Of a stretch of 52,975 nucleotides of DNA, positions 24,338-32,276 are shown one piece after another. The notes under the pieces are model-generated. The model was not told where the DNA came from. It searched no databases and was given only the letters and a program-made list of their open reading frames with translations. The translations under genes were made by a program, and so were the position numbers. Numbering within the stretch: the stretch's first letter is position 1; each line of letters opens with the position of its first letter. The stretch is from JAIMBK01 sp040755215 (GTDB lineage Bacteria; Bacillota; Desulfotomaculia; Desulfotomaculales; Nap2-2B): the NCBI GenBank assembly GCA_040755215.1, contig JBFMBG010000011.1, positions 1-52,975 of the forward strand, given 5' to 3'.

Positions 24338-25540
24338 ATGAGGAAAGTCCGCATTATGTACTTGATCCGCCCGGCGGCGGGAGGAATGAAAAACCACTTT
24401 CTTTCCCTTTTAAACCGCTTAAATCAGGATTTATTTGAAATAATTGTTGCCTGTCCAAACGGTCCGCTGGCCGAACAAATCAGGAACGCCGGCTTTAGGG
24501 TGGTTGCTTTACCAATTACAGGCGAGCTATCCTTGCTCAACGACTGGAAGATTATTTGCCGGCTGAGGAAAATCCTGCAAAGCGAAGGAATCACGATCCT
24601 GCACGCCCACAGCGCAAAGGCGGGTTTTGTGGGGCGGGCGGCGGCCTGTCTTGCCCGCACACCAGTAATTTTTATGACGGTGCATAACTCGATTTTTTAC
24701 GAGGATTGGCCTTACTGGAAAAAATTCTTGCTGACCGCCGCTGAACACACCTTAAGCAAGACCACCGACCTGATTATCACGGTCTCGGAAGCTCTCCGCC
24801 AGGAGCTGATCAGCAGGGAAGGGGTAAATCCCGGCAAGATTGTCACCATCCATAACGGTATAGAGAGCGTGCCCACGCGCTCCGCGCGGGAGCACCGGCA
24901 TATCCTGCGCCAGCTGGGCTTACCCCCTTTAGGTCAGGTGGTGGGAACGGTGGCCCGCCTGGTCCCGCAAAAAGGGATCAGTTGCTTTTTAAAGGCAGCG
25001 GCCATGCTGGTTAAAGACTACCGGGTGAATTTTCTGATCGTGGGCGACGGCCCGTTGCGCCGGCAATTGGAACACGAAGCAGTTGCTTTGGGCTTGGAAA
25101 ATAGAGTTGTTTTTACCGGGGAGCGCGACGACGTGCCGGTGATTTTATCTGCACTTGATATCTTTGTCCTCCCCTCGCTGACGGAGGGATTTCCCCTGGC
25201 GATCTTAGAAGCCCTGGCTGCCGGGCGGCCGGTCATCGCCACCCGGGTGGGCGGCATACCGGAAATCATTGCGGACAACCACACCGGCCTGCTGATTAAA
25301 CCCGGCGACCCGGCCGAACTTGCTCTTGCGGTCGCCGGTTTGCTGACCGACCGCGAAAGGACCCTTTCCCTGGCCCGGGCAGGCCAACTGTACGTCAAAG
25401 AAAAGTTCAGCGCTGAGCAAATGGTCCGACGGGTGGAAGAAGAGTATCTAAAAATACTGCGCGCAAAAGGTCTTCTTGCCGCCCCACACGGCTCGCCTTT
25501 GCCGGAAACCGACGAGGTCCGGGTTACAAATGACGCTTAA
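24338..25540 (+). CDS. GT4-family glycosyltransferase
   Basis: 400 aa, two Rossmann domains (GT-B fold). The glycosyl-donor site is visible: GTVARLVPQKG near 203-213 and the E-x7-E motif with E283 and E291. Family members move a sugar from a nucleotide donor to lipid or polysaccharide. No signal peptide, so it is cytoplasmic or peripheral. Overlaps the following phosphatase-like membrane gene by 11 bases, which implies a shared envelope task. Acceptor unknown. Confidence 0.88.
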   Translation: MRKVRIMYLIRPAAGGMKNHFLSLLNRLNQDLFEIIVACPNGPLAEQIRNAGFRVVALPITGELSLLNDWKIICRLRKILQSEGITILHAHSAKAGFVGRAAACLARTPVIFMTVHNSIFYEDWPYWKKFLLTAAEHTLSKTTDLIITVSEALRQELISREGVNPGKIVTIHNGIESVPTRSAREHRHILRQLGLPPLGQVVGTVARLVPQKGISCFLKAAAMLVKDYRVNFLIVGDGPLRRQLEHEAVALGLENRVVFTGERDDVPVILSALDIFVLPSLTEGFPLAILEALAAGRPVIATRVGGIPEIIADNHTGLLIKPGDPAELALAVAGLLTDRERTLSLARAGQLYVKEKFSAEQMVRRVEEEYLKILRAKGLLAAPHGSPLPETDEVRVTNDA

Positions 25541-27800
25541 AAAAAGACTCCTTTTGTTTTCCTTGCTTATCGCGATGGGTATCGTTTTCCTCCAGAAAAT
25601 CACTGCCGCCTCCGCGCTGTCGGAACTGCTGCCCCTGGTAAGCAGCAAATCCGCAAAGGCCATCTCACCCCACTCTCCCCAAAGGGGAAAAGTTGTCATG
25701 GTCGTGGTTGACCGGCTGACCCTTGATGACTTAAGCAGGGGCAGCCTGCCCAATTTTGCCCGTTTAATGGCCGAAGGCGCTGTGGGCCTGATGAATTGTA
25801 ACACTGCCGGCAACAGCGGAAACCCCGAGAATACTTACGCAACCATCGGGGCAGGAGCGCACGTGACGGCCACAGGCACCGCCGGGCTTGCTTTTAACGC
25901 CAGAGAACAGCTGCCTGTCGCAACGGCGGCGCAAGAATACGAAGGCCGGACCGGTCTGGACCCCTCCCCCGGATCGGTAGTGCACTTGGGAATAGCCCGG
26001 ATCAAAAATCAAAACGCTGGATTACCCCACCCGGCCGTGCCGGGCGCTCTCGGCACGGCCCTGCGCGGAGCGGGTTTAAAAACGGCGGTTTTGGGAAACG
26101 CCGATACCTCCGCGGGCTTGCGACGCCAGGTGGTAACCATCGCCATGGACGAAAACGGGTTAGTGGATTACGGTAACGTCGGAACGGAATTGCTGATTCA
26201 CAGCGCCGGGTTTCCCGGGGGTTTCCGGACTGACTATGCCGGGCTGCTTGCGGAACTGGCCAATCTCCCTGGCGACGTAGCGTTTGCAGTTATCGAAGCA
26301 GGCGATTTATCCCGGCTGGAAGAATGTGCGGAAGATGTTGTCGGAGATGTCCTTTCGGCAAGGCGCAAAAATATCGTCCAAGAAATCGATCTTTTTTTAG
26401 GACAGGTAAGCAAACACTTAAATTTTAAAAAAGATTTGTTAATCATAGTTGCCCCTACCCGGAGCACACTGCCCCCGAACGAAGGGAAGTACCTTTCCCC
26501 GGTAGTGATGGCGGGTGCAGGCGTAGCTAAAGGCTTTCTAACTTCGCCAAGTACAAAAAGGCCGGGTATAATTTTAAACACGGATCTCGCCCCGACCATC
26601 TTAAATTTTTTCAACCTGCCCATTCCGGAGCACATGCTCGGCAGGCCGCTGCAGGTGCTGGCAGGAGATAGTCAGCTGACAGTCCTTTCCGCGATGCAAA
26701 AACAACTGTCCTTAACCTACAATGCGCGGCCTTACCTGCAAAAAGGGTATATTGTTTACCAGTTGGGACTGCTGATCGCCGGGTTGTATTGTATTTTTTG
26801 GCAGCGCGGCCAGGCGATCCGCATTCTGCACCCTTTTTTAGCAACCGTCATGGCCGTACCTCTGGCCTGCCTGCTGCTTCCGCTGCTTCCCCAGCGATCC
26901 TTCCCGGTATTAACTTGCGAACTGGTTTTCCTAACTCTCGGGATAACCCTCCTGGCTCTGGCAACTGAGCGCCGGCTGCCTTTAGGATCCTTTATCTCTT
27001 TAAGCCTGGTTACCGCCGGACTGATCATTACCGACACGTTATTGGATTCCCCCTTGCAGAAAACAGCCATCATGGGCTACGACCCCATTGTGGGGGCCCG
27101 TTTTTACGGAATTGGCAATGAGTATATGGGGGTTTTCATCGGTTCCCTGCTTTTTGGCTGCCCGGCTGCTTTAAGCGTCCTCCATCGCTACCGCCGGGCA
27201 GGTTTGCTCGCCACCGGATTGCTCTTCCTGTTAGCCGTTTTTTTACTGGGGAACCCGGGCCTGGGAGCAAATATGGGTGGCGTCATCGCCGCATCCACCG
27301 CTTTCCTGACGACATTTTTATTACTTTGCGGAGTGCAGTTTAATTTTCAAAAGGTTGTTTTTCTGGGTGTTGCAGTAATCGTTCTCGTTGCCGGTATATT
27401 CCTGGTGGACCTGCAGCGTTCTCTGGAAGTCCAATCCCACTTCGGGCGCAACGCAGCAATTGTCTTGTCCGGCGGCTGGCCGGAAATAGCAGACATAATT
27501 AAACGCAAAACGGAAATCAACATCAAGCTTTTCCGATATACTATCTGGAGCCGGGTTTTTGTAGCCAGTTTGGGTAGCCTCGCCCTCCTTTTTTACCGTC
27601 CGGTAGGGGTGATGGTGAAAGTTAAAAGCGATTACCCGCACCTCTACAAAGGCTTGCTCGGGGTCGTCTTCGGCAGCATCGTGGCCCTGTTCTTCAATGA
27701 TTCCGGAATAGTGGCCGCGGCTACAACCATGATCTTCGGTGCCCCCCCCTTAATTTACCTTGTTTTAAAAGAGCAAAGCGCAACTAAAAATTTTATTTGA
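25530..27800 (+). CDS. Alkaline-phosphatase-superfamily domain fused to a polytopic membrane domain
   Basis: 756 aa from the ATG at 25530, which overlaps the glycosyltransferase stop. An N-terminal signal/anchor (about 5-25) is followed by an extracellular phosphatase/phosphomutase-like domain (about 50-390) with VVMVVVDRLT at the start and TDLAPTILNFF near its end. About ten membrane helices follow. The loop MGYDPIVGARFYGIGNEYMG (532-551) and the LGANMGG sequence look conserved. Found in spore-forming Firmicutes as uncharacterised membrane protein; role not established. Coupling to the GT4 gene suggests envelope or exopolymer metabolism. Confidence 0.65.
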   Translation: MTLKKRLLLFSLLIAMGIVFLQKITAASALSELLPLVSSKSAKAISPHSPQRGKVVMVVVDRLTLDDLSRGSLPNFARLMAEGAVGLMNCNTAGNSGNPENTYATIGAGAHVTATGTAGLAFNAREQLPVATAAQEYEGRTGLDPSPGSVVHLGIARIKNQNAGLPHPAVPGALGTALRGAGLKTAVLGNADTSAGLRRQVVTIAMDENGLVDYGNVGTELLIHSAGFPGGFRTDYAGLLAELANLPGDVAFAVIEAGDLSRLEECAEDVVGDVLSARRKNIVQEIDLFLGQVSKHLNFKKDLLIIVAPTRSTLPPNEGKYLSPVVMAGAGVAKGFLTSPSTKRPGIILNTDLAPTILNFFNLPIPEHMLGRPLQVLAGDSQLTVLSAMQKQLSLTYNARPYLQKGYIVYQLGLLIAGLYCIFWQRGQAIRILHPFLATVMAVPLACLLLPLLPQRSFPVLTCELVFLTLGITLLALATERRLPLGSFISLSLVTAGLIITDTLLDSPLQKTAIMGYDPIVGARFYGIGNEYMGVFIGSLLFGCPAALSVLHRYRRAGLLATGLLFLLAVFLLGNPGLGANMGGVIAASTAFLTTFLLLCGVQFNFQKVVFLGVAVIVLVAGIFLVDLQRSLEVQSHFGRNAAIVLSGGWPEIADIIKRKTEINIKLFRYTIWSRVFVASLGSLALLFYRPVGVMVKVKSDYPHLYKGLLGVVFGSIVALFFNDSGIVAAATTMIFGAPPLIYLVLKEQSATKNFI

Positions 27801-27824
27801 CAACTCCCGATCTTATGCTACAAT
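27797..27824 (+). promoter_or_regulatory. Sigma-A promoter of speD
   Basis: TTGACA, 16 nt, TACAAT. The -35 overlaps the stop codon of the preceding gene. Start codon of speD is 39 nt after the -10. Confidence 0.78.
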
Positions 27825-27862
27825 TGAATTTGATTGAAATTAGAGAGGGGGAGATAATCCAA

Positions 27863-28222
27863 ATGAAACACTTGGGCCGCCATGTCCTGGCTGAGATTTG
27901 GGGCTGCGATTTCGACATCTTAAACGATATGGAAAAGGTCGAAGAAATTATGGTCAAGGCAGCATTAGAAGCAGGAGCAGAGGTTCGCGAATGTGTGTTT
28001 CACAAGTTTAGCCCCCAAGGAATCAGCGGCGTGGTGGTAATCTCGGAGTCTCATTTGGCAATTCACACGTGGCCGGAGTTGGGTTATGCGGCGGTTGATG
28101 TCTTCACCTGTGGTGAAAAGGTTGACCCCTGGGATGCCTGTAATTATTTGACAAACCACTTCTCCGCAAAAAAAATCATGGCCAAGGAAACAAAACGAGG
28201 TATTTTACCGGCTACAGACTAA
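27863..28222 (+). CDS. speD: S-adenosylmethionine decarboxylase proenzyme
   Basis: 119 aa, class 1b (short prokaryotic) SpeD. The self-cleavage site is E62-S63 in SESHLAIHTWPE, creating the pyruvoyl group; H68 and C83 match the processing and catalytic residues of the Thermotoga enzyme at the same numbers. Supplies decarboxylated SAM for spermidine synthesis. ATG at 27863 after GAGAGGGGGAG. No spermidine synthase gene is adjacent. Confidence 0.95.
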   Translation: MKHLGRHVLAEIWGCDFDILNDMEKVEEIMVKAALEAGAEVRECVFHKFSPQGISGVVVISESHLAIHTWPELGYAAVDVFTCGEKVDPWDACNYLTNHFSAKKIMAKETKRGILPATD

Positions 28223-28282
28223 CCAGGCGGTCGTAAATTTCTAGGAGGGGGATTTTTATTAGTACCCATTTAAAAAAAGGTT

Positions 28283-28331
28283 AGCATAAGCCTTGCCATC
28301 CCTGATGATTGCAAGGCTTATGCTTTTTTTG
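28283..28331 (+). terminator. Terminator after speD
   Basis: Perfect 14-bp stem (AGCATAAGCCTTGC and its complement), 14-nt loop, seven-T tail. Confidence 0.93.
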
Positions 28332-28411
28332 GAGTCTTTTCAAGAAGGATTTGGCGACATTTTTAACGAATATTTTCAATCGGGAATCATAATTGTGGAG
28401 GTTTAATTTTT

Positions 28412-29155
28412 TTGTTAGTCCAAATCTTATCGCCAATCCAAACATACCTGGAGAAAACCCGGAACATCCTGATCAAAACCTGCGCCACAAAAGCAGGTGA
28501 TTTAAACCGCCTGGCCCGGCTGGAATTTCCAACGGCCGAGTTCACGCTCAGGCCGGCGCTGGTGATTCTTTCCGCGGGCATGTTCGGGCCGGTAACCCAA
28601 CAAATCATCTATCTGGCCGCGATGTTTCAGTTTGTCTATATAGCATCTGTGTTGCATAAAGATATTTCCGAAGATGGGGTATCCGGCAAGGGATCTAAAA
28701 ACCCATCTCACGGAAGTCCGTTTCCAATCCTGGCCGGTGATTACTTTTACAGCAAGTCTTTTTTTCTTTTGTACGAAGCCGGCCTGCTTAAATATTTACG
28801 CGCCTTGTCCGAAACGATCAGTCAGCTTAACGAAGCAAGCATTTTAAAATTAAAAAGTCCGGACAATTTGCAGGTCCTGGAAAATTACGTGCAAAAAGAC
28901 ACTGCCGGATTTTTTGCCCTGGGCTGCAAAATAAGCGCGGAAGTAACCGGCGCCGCGGAACAAGAAATCAAAACATTAACCCGGTATGGGTTTAATTTAG
29001 GGATGGCCGCCGGGCTGCGCAAAGAAAACATTTATCCGGAAAAAGCCGCCGCCCGTTTGCACGAAGCCAAAAAGCTGCTGCAAACTTTACCGGCGGGAAC
29101 GGCCCGGGATACTTTAGCAAAACTTGTTGAGTACTTCCGGGGATGTGCAGATTGA
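28412..29155 (+). CDS. Degenerate polyprenyl diphosphate synthase-like protein
   Basis: 247 aa, shorter than the usual 300-350. Family landmarks can be followed: LRPALVILSAG, then ASVLHKDISED at 79-88, PILAGDYFYSKSF and RYGFNLGMA. The first Asp-rich motif is altered to HKDISED (one of the paired aspartates is lost), and the second DDxxD is replaced by RKEN (203-206). The protein should therefore not bind diphosphate-magnesium normally. It could be a non-catalytic subunit of a heteromeric synthase. TTG start at 28412 after TGGAGGT. First gene of the menaquinone group and adjacent to menG (zero spacing). Confidence 0.72.
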   Translation: MLVQILSPIQTYLEKTRNILIKTCATKAGDLNRLARLEFPTAEFTLRPALVILSAGMFGPVTQQIIYLAAMFQFVYIASVLHKDISEDGVSGKGSKNPSHGSPFPILAGDYFYSKSFFLLYEAGLLKYLRALSETISQLNEASILKLKSPDNLQVLENYVQKDTAGFFALGCKISAEVTGAAEQEIKTLTRYGFNLGMAAGLRKENIYPEKAAARLHEAKKLLQTLPAGTARDTLAKLVEYFRGCAD

Positions 29156-29881
29156 GTGGTTAAAATTCAGGCGCAATCCAAAAATAAAGAGGAATACGTC
29201 CACGAAATTTTTTCCGCCATTGCCCACCGGTACGACCTGCTCAACTCCCTGCTCAGTTTCAACCGGGATAAAGCGTGGCGGCGCTTTGCCGTCCTCCGCA
29301 CGGGGCTAAAGCCGGGCGGCCGCGGTCTGGACGTATGCTGCGGTACGGGTATGTTCGCCATCGAACAGGCGAAAGTGGTGGGCCCCGGGGGGAAAGTGGT
29401 GGGTGTCGATTTCTGCGCAAAGATGCTGGCCAGGGCAAAAATAAATATAGGGAAGACACCCTACGGCAGCGTTATTGAACTGGTTCACGGCAACGCCGTC
29501 AATCTGCCTTTGGCGGACAACGCCTTTGATTGCGCCACCATCGGGTTTGCCTTAAGGAACGTCCCGGACATTCCCAAAACCATCGCGGAAATGGCGCGGG
29601 TGGTGCACCCCGGTGGAAAGGTCGTTTCTTTGGAGCTGTCCAGACCGACCGCGCCGGTGTTTAAGCAGCTTTATTATCTATATTTTAATTACCTGGTTCC
29701 CATCATCGGGCGCCTTGGCGTCGGGATCAGCGGACCCTACGGTTATTTACCTGCTTCCTTAAAAAATTTTCCGGATCAAGAGGAAATAAAAAATATTTTT
29801 GAGGGCGTCGGCTTAAAGGACGTTCGTTATTATAAGCTGACCGGCGGGGTGGTCAGCGTACACGTGGGAACGGTGGTGTAA
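29156..29881 (+). CDS. menG: Demethylmenaquinone methyltransferase
   Basis: 241 aa, UbiE/MenG family. SAM-binding GLDVCCGTGMFA, plus the family signature LRNVPDIPKT and YFNYLVPIIG. It methylates demethylmenaquinone to menaquinone. GTG start immediately after the prenyl-synthase-like gene; UbiD follows six bases after its stop. Confidence 0.92.
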   Translation: MVKIQAQSKNKEEYVHEIFSAIAHRYDLLNSLLSFNRDKAWRRFAVLRTGLKPGGRGLDVCCGTGMFAIEQAKVVGPGGKVVGVDFCAKMLARAKINIGKTPYGSVIELVHGNAVNLPLADNAFDCATIGFALRNVPDIPKTIAEMARVVHPGGKVVSLELSRPTAPVFKQLYYLYFNYLVPIIGRLGVGISGPYGYLPASLKNFPDQEEIKNIFEGVGLKDVRYYKLTGGVVSVHVGTVV

Positions 29882-29886
29882 CGGTC

Positions 29887-31341
29887 ATGGCTTATCAGGA
29901 TCTCCGCCAGTTTATCGCGACTTTAGAAAAAAGGGGCCTGCTCAAAAGGATTTCCGTCGAGGTGGACGCCGAACTGGAAATAACGGAGATTACCGACCGG
30001 GTGTGTAAAGCGGGCGGCCCGGCGCTATTCTTTGAAAAAGTCCGGGGCTTTGCCATGCCGGTGGTCACCAATTTATTCGGGAGCCTGGAGCGGATGCAGC
30101 TGGCCCTGGAGACAGAGAACCTGGACAATATCGGCAGGGAGCTGGAAAGCATCTTCAACCCCCGGGAATTACCGGCAACTTTTCTGGAGAAAATCAAAGC
30201 CCTTCCCAGGTTGGCGGAACTTTCCTCCTATGTTCCCCGGGTGGTTAAAACGGGCCCCTGCAAGCAGGTTATCGTTAAAGACCCTTCCCTGCAAAAAATT
30301 CCCGTTTTGAGATGCTGGCCGGGCGACGGCGGGCATTTTATTACTTTACCGCTGGTTTTTACCAGGGATCCGGAAACGGGACGGCGCAACGTCGGAATGT
30401 ACCGGATGCAGGTTTACGACGGAAAAACCACGGGCATGCACTGGCACATTCACAAGGGCGGGGCGGAGCACCTGCGCAAAAAGGGGGAGGTTATGCCGGT
30501 AGCCGTGGCCATCGGCGCCGACCCGGCGGTGATTTACGCGGCCACCGCGCCCCTGCCGCCGGGGCTTGACGAAATGCTTTTTGCCGGTTTTCTGCGCAAG
30601 GCGCCGGTGGAAATGGTCCGCTGCGAAACTGTGGACCTGGAAGTACCCGCCCACGCGGAAATAATCCTGGAAGGGTACGTGGATCCCGGCGAATCCCGGC
30701 TGGAGGGGCCCTTCGGGGACCACACCGGTTTCTATTCCCTGCCGGAAAATTACCCGGTGTTTCACCTGACCTGCCTTACCCACCGCCAAAACCCTATTTA
30801 CGCGGCGACGATTGTGGGGAAGCCGCCTATGGAAGACTTCTTCCTGGGCAAGGCCACGGAACGAATATTTCTGCCTTTGCTCAAACTGCTGGTTCCGGAA
30901 ATTGTCGACATAAACATGCCCGCGGCAGGAGTCTTTCATAATTGCGTAATTGCGGCGATTAAAAAACAATACCCCGGCCAGGCGAAAAAAGTAATGTGCG
31001 CCCTTTGGGGGATGGGTTTAATGATGCTGGCGAAATTGCTTGTCGTAGTCGACGAACATGTGGATGTGCAAAACCTTTCCGAAGTAATGTGGCGAGTTTT
31101 CAACAACGTCGATCCCCGCCGGGATCTCATGATTGTTGACGGGCCGCTGGACGCGCTGGACCATTCGTCTCCTTTACCCCGGTACGGGAGTAAAATGGGG
31201 GTTGACGCCACCCGCAAGCTACCGGAAGAAGGGCATCCGCGGGAGTGGCCGGAAGAAATCAAAATGACCCCGGAGATCAAAGAGATGGTCGACAGAAAGT
31301 GGGAGAGTTATGGTCTTCAGGAAGTTTTTCCGAAAGCTTAA
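29887..31341 (+). CDS. UbiD-family decarboxylase, probable MqnL
   Basis: 484 aa, full-length UbiD-type prenylated-FMN enzyme. NVGMYRMQVYDGKTTGMHWH and the LEGPFGDHTGFYS segment carry the cofactor-binding and catalytic residues. In organisms with the futalosine pathway a UbiD homologue (MqnL) decarboxylates the prenylated 1,4-dihydroxy-6-naphthoate. Neighbours (UbiA-type prenyltransferase and MenG) fit that route. The flavin prenyltransferase UbiX/MqnM is not in the window. Confidence 0.85.
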   Translation: MAYQDLRQFIATLEKRGLLKRISVEVDAELEITEITDRVCKAGGPALFFEKVRGFAMPVVTNLFGSLERMQLALETENLDNIGRELESIFNPRELPATFLEKIKALPRLAELSSYVPRVVKTGPCKQVIVKDPSLQKIPVLRCWPGDGGHFITLPLVFTRDPETGRRNVGMYRMQVYDGKTTGMHWHIHKGGAEHLRKKGEVMPVAVAIGADPAVIYAATAPLPPGLDEMLFAGFLRKAPVEMVRCETVDLEVPAHAEIILEGYVDPGESRLEGPFGDHTGFYSLPENYPVFHLTCLTHRQNPIYAATIVGKPPMEDFFLGKATERIFLPLLKLLVPEIVDINMPAAGVFHNCVIAAIKKQYPGQAKKVMCALWGMGLMMLAKLLVVVDEHVDVQNLSEVMWRVFNNVDPRRDLMIVDGPLDALDHSSPLPRYGSKMGVDATRKLPEEGHPREWPEEIKMTPEIKEMVDRKWESYGLQEVFPKA

Positions 31342-32230
31342 AATTTTCCTGGAAATGATCAAATTTGAACACACGATCTTCGCCCTGCCCTTTGCCTACG
31401 TGGGGGCCATTCTGGTTCAAAAGGAAATCCCCTCCGGACATGATTTGTTCTGGATTACCCTGGCGATGGTCGGCGCCCGCACGGCGGCCATGTCTTTGAA
31501 TCGAATCATTGACTTGCCAATTGACTCGTTAAACCCGCGCACAGCCGGCCGGGCGCTTCCCCGCGGCCTGCTTTCGGTAAAAGAAGTCTTGATCTACGTT
31601 ATTCTTTCCTTTGCCCTGCTGTTGATTTCGGCCGCCCGGTTAAGCCCGCTGGCGCTGGCGCTTTCCCCCGGGGCGGTGGCGGTGCTGAGTTTTTATTCGT
31701 ATACCAAAAGATTTTCCTGGACCTGCCACCTTTTCCTGGGTCTTGCCTTAAGCCTTGCCCCGGTAGGAGCCTGGATTGCCATCGCCAACCGGATTGACCC
31801 GGCGCCCCTGTTACTGGGAGCGGGGGTTGTCTTCTGGGTGGCCGGGTTTGATATCATCTACGCCTGCGCCGACTACGACTTTGACCGCCGCCACGGGATT
31901 TATTCCATCCCCGCCTGTTTTGGGATCAAAACAGCGCTGGCCATTGCGGCGGCCTTCCACCTTACCGCCGCTGTTTTGTTCGTTTCGGTAGCCTTTTTTC
32001 TGAAGCTGGGCCTTTTTTACTTCGTCGGCATCCTGATAGTCATGTTTTTGCTGTTCAAGCAACACACGCTGGTCAGCCCCAACGACCTGTCCAGGGCAGG
32101 GGTGGCTTTTTTCAACTTAAACGCCGTCTTAAGCATTACCGTATTCATCTTTACCCTGCTCGACGTGCTTTTTCCCGTGAATGTTTCTTCGTTAGCGAGC
32201 AGCCTTGTTTCGTTTGCCATCTTCCGGTAG
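31310..32230 (+). CDS. UbiA-family prenyltransferase, probable MqnP
   Basis: 306 aa, eight to nine membrane helices. Both Asp-rich motifs are present: NRIIDLPIDSLNPRTAGR and DYDFDRRHG. It attaches the prenyl tail to the aromatic ring at the membrane. It overlaps the UbiD gene by 32 bases. In a MenG/UbiD context this suggests MqnP of the futalosine pathway; a 4-hydroxybenzoate prenyltransferase role is less likely in an anaerobic Firmicute. Confidence 0.85.
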   Translation: MVFRKFFRKLKIFLEMIKFEHTIFALPFAYVGAILVQKEIPSGHDLFWITLAMVGARTAAMSLNRIIDLPIDSLNPRTAGRALPRGLLSVKEVLIYVILSFALLLISAARLSPLALALSPGAVAVLSFYSYTKRFSWTCHLFLGLALSLAPVGAWIAIANRIDPAPLLLGAGVVFWVAGFDIIYACADYDFDRRHGIYSIPACFGIKTALAIAAAFHLTAAVLFVSVAFFLKLGLFYFVGILIVMFLLFKQHTLVSPNDLSRAGVAFFNLNAVLSITVFIFTLLDVLFPVNVSSLASSLVSFAIFR

Positions 32231-32242
32231 TTGCCTTATAAT
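32214..32242 (+). promoter_or_regulatory. Sigma-A promoter of selAB
   Basis: TTGCCA, 17 nt, TATAAT. The -35 lies inside the last codons of the UbiA gene. It places the transcript start near 32249 and so excludes the upstream selA start at 32241. Confidence 0.72.
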
Positions 32243-32276
32243 GTATTTTGAAAGTCAGCGGGTGAGGTTTTGGAAA

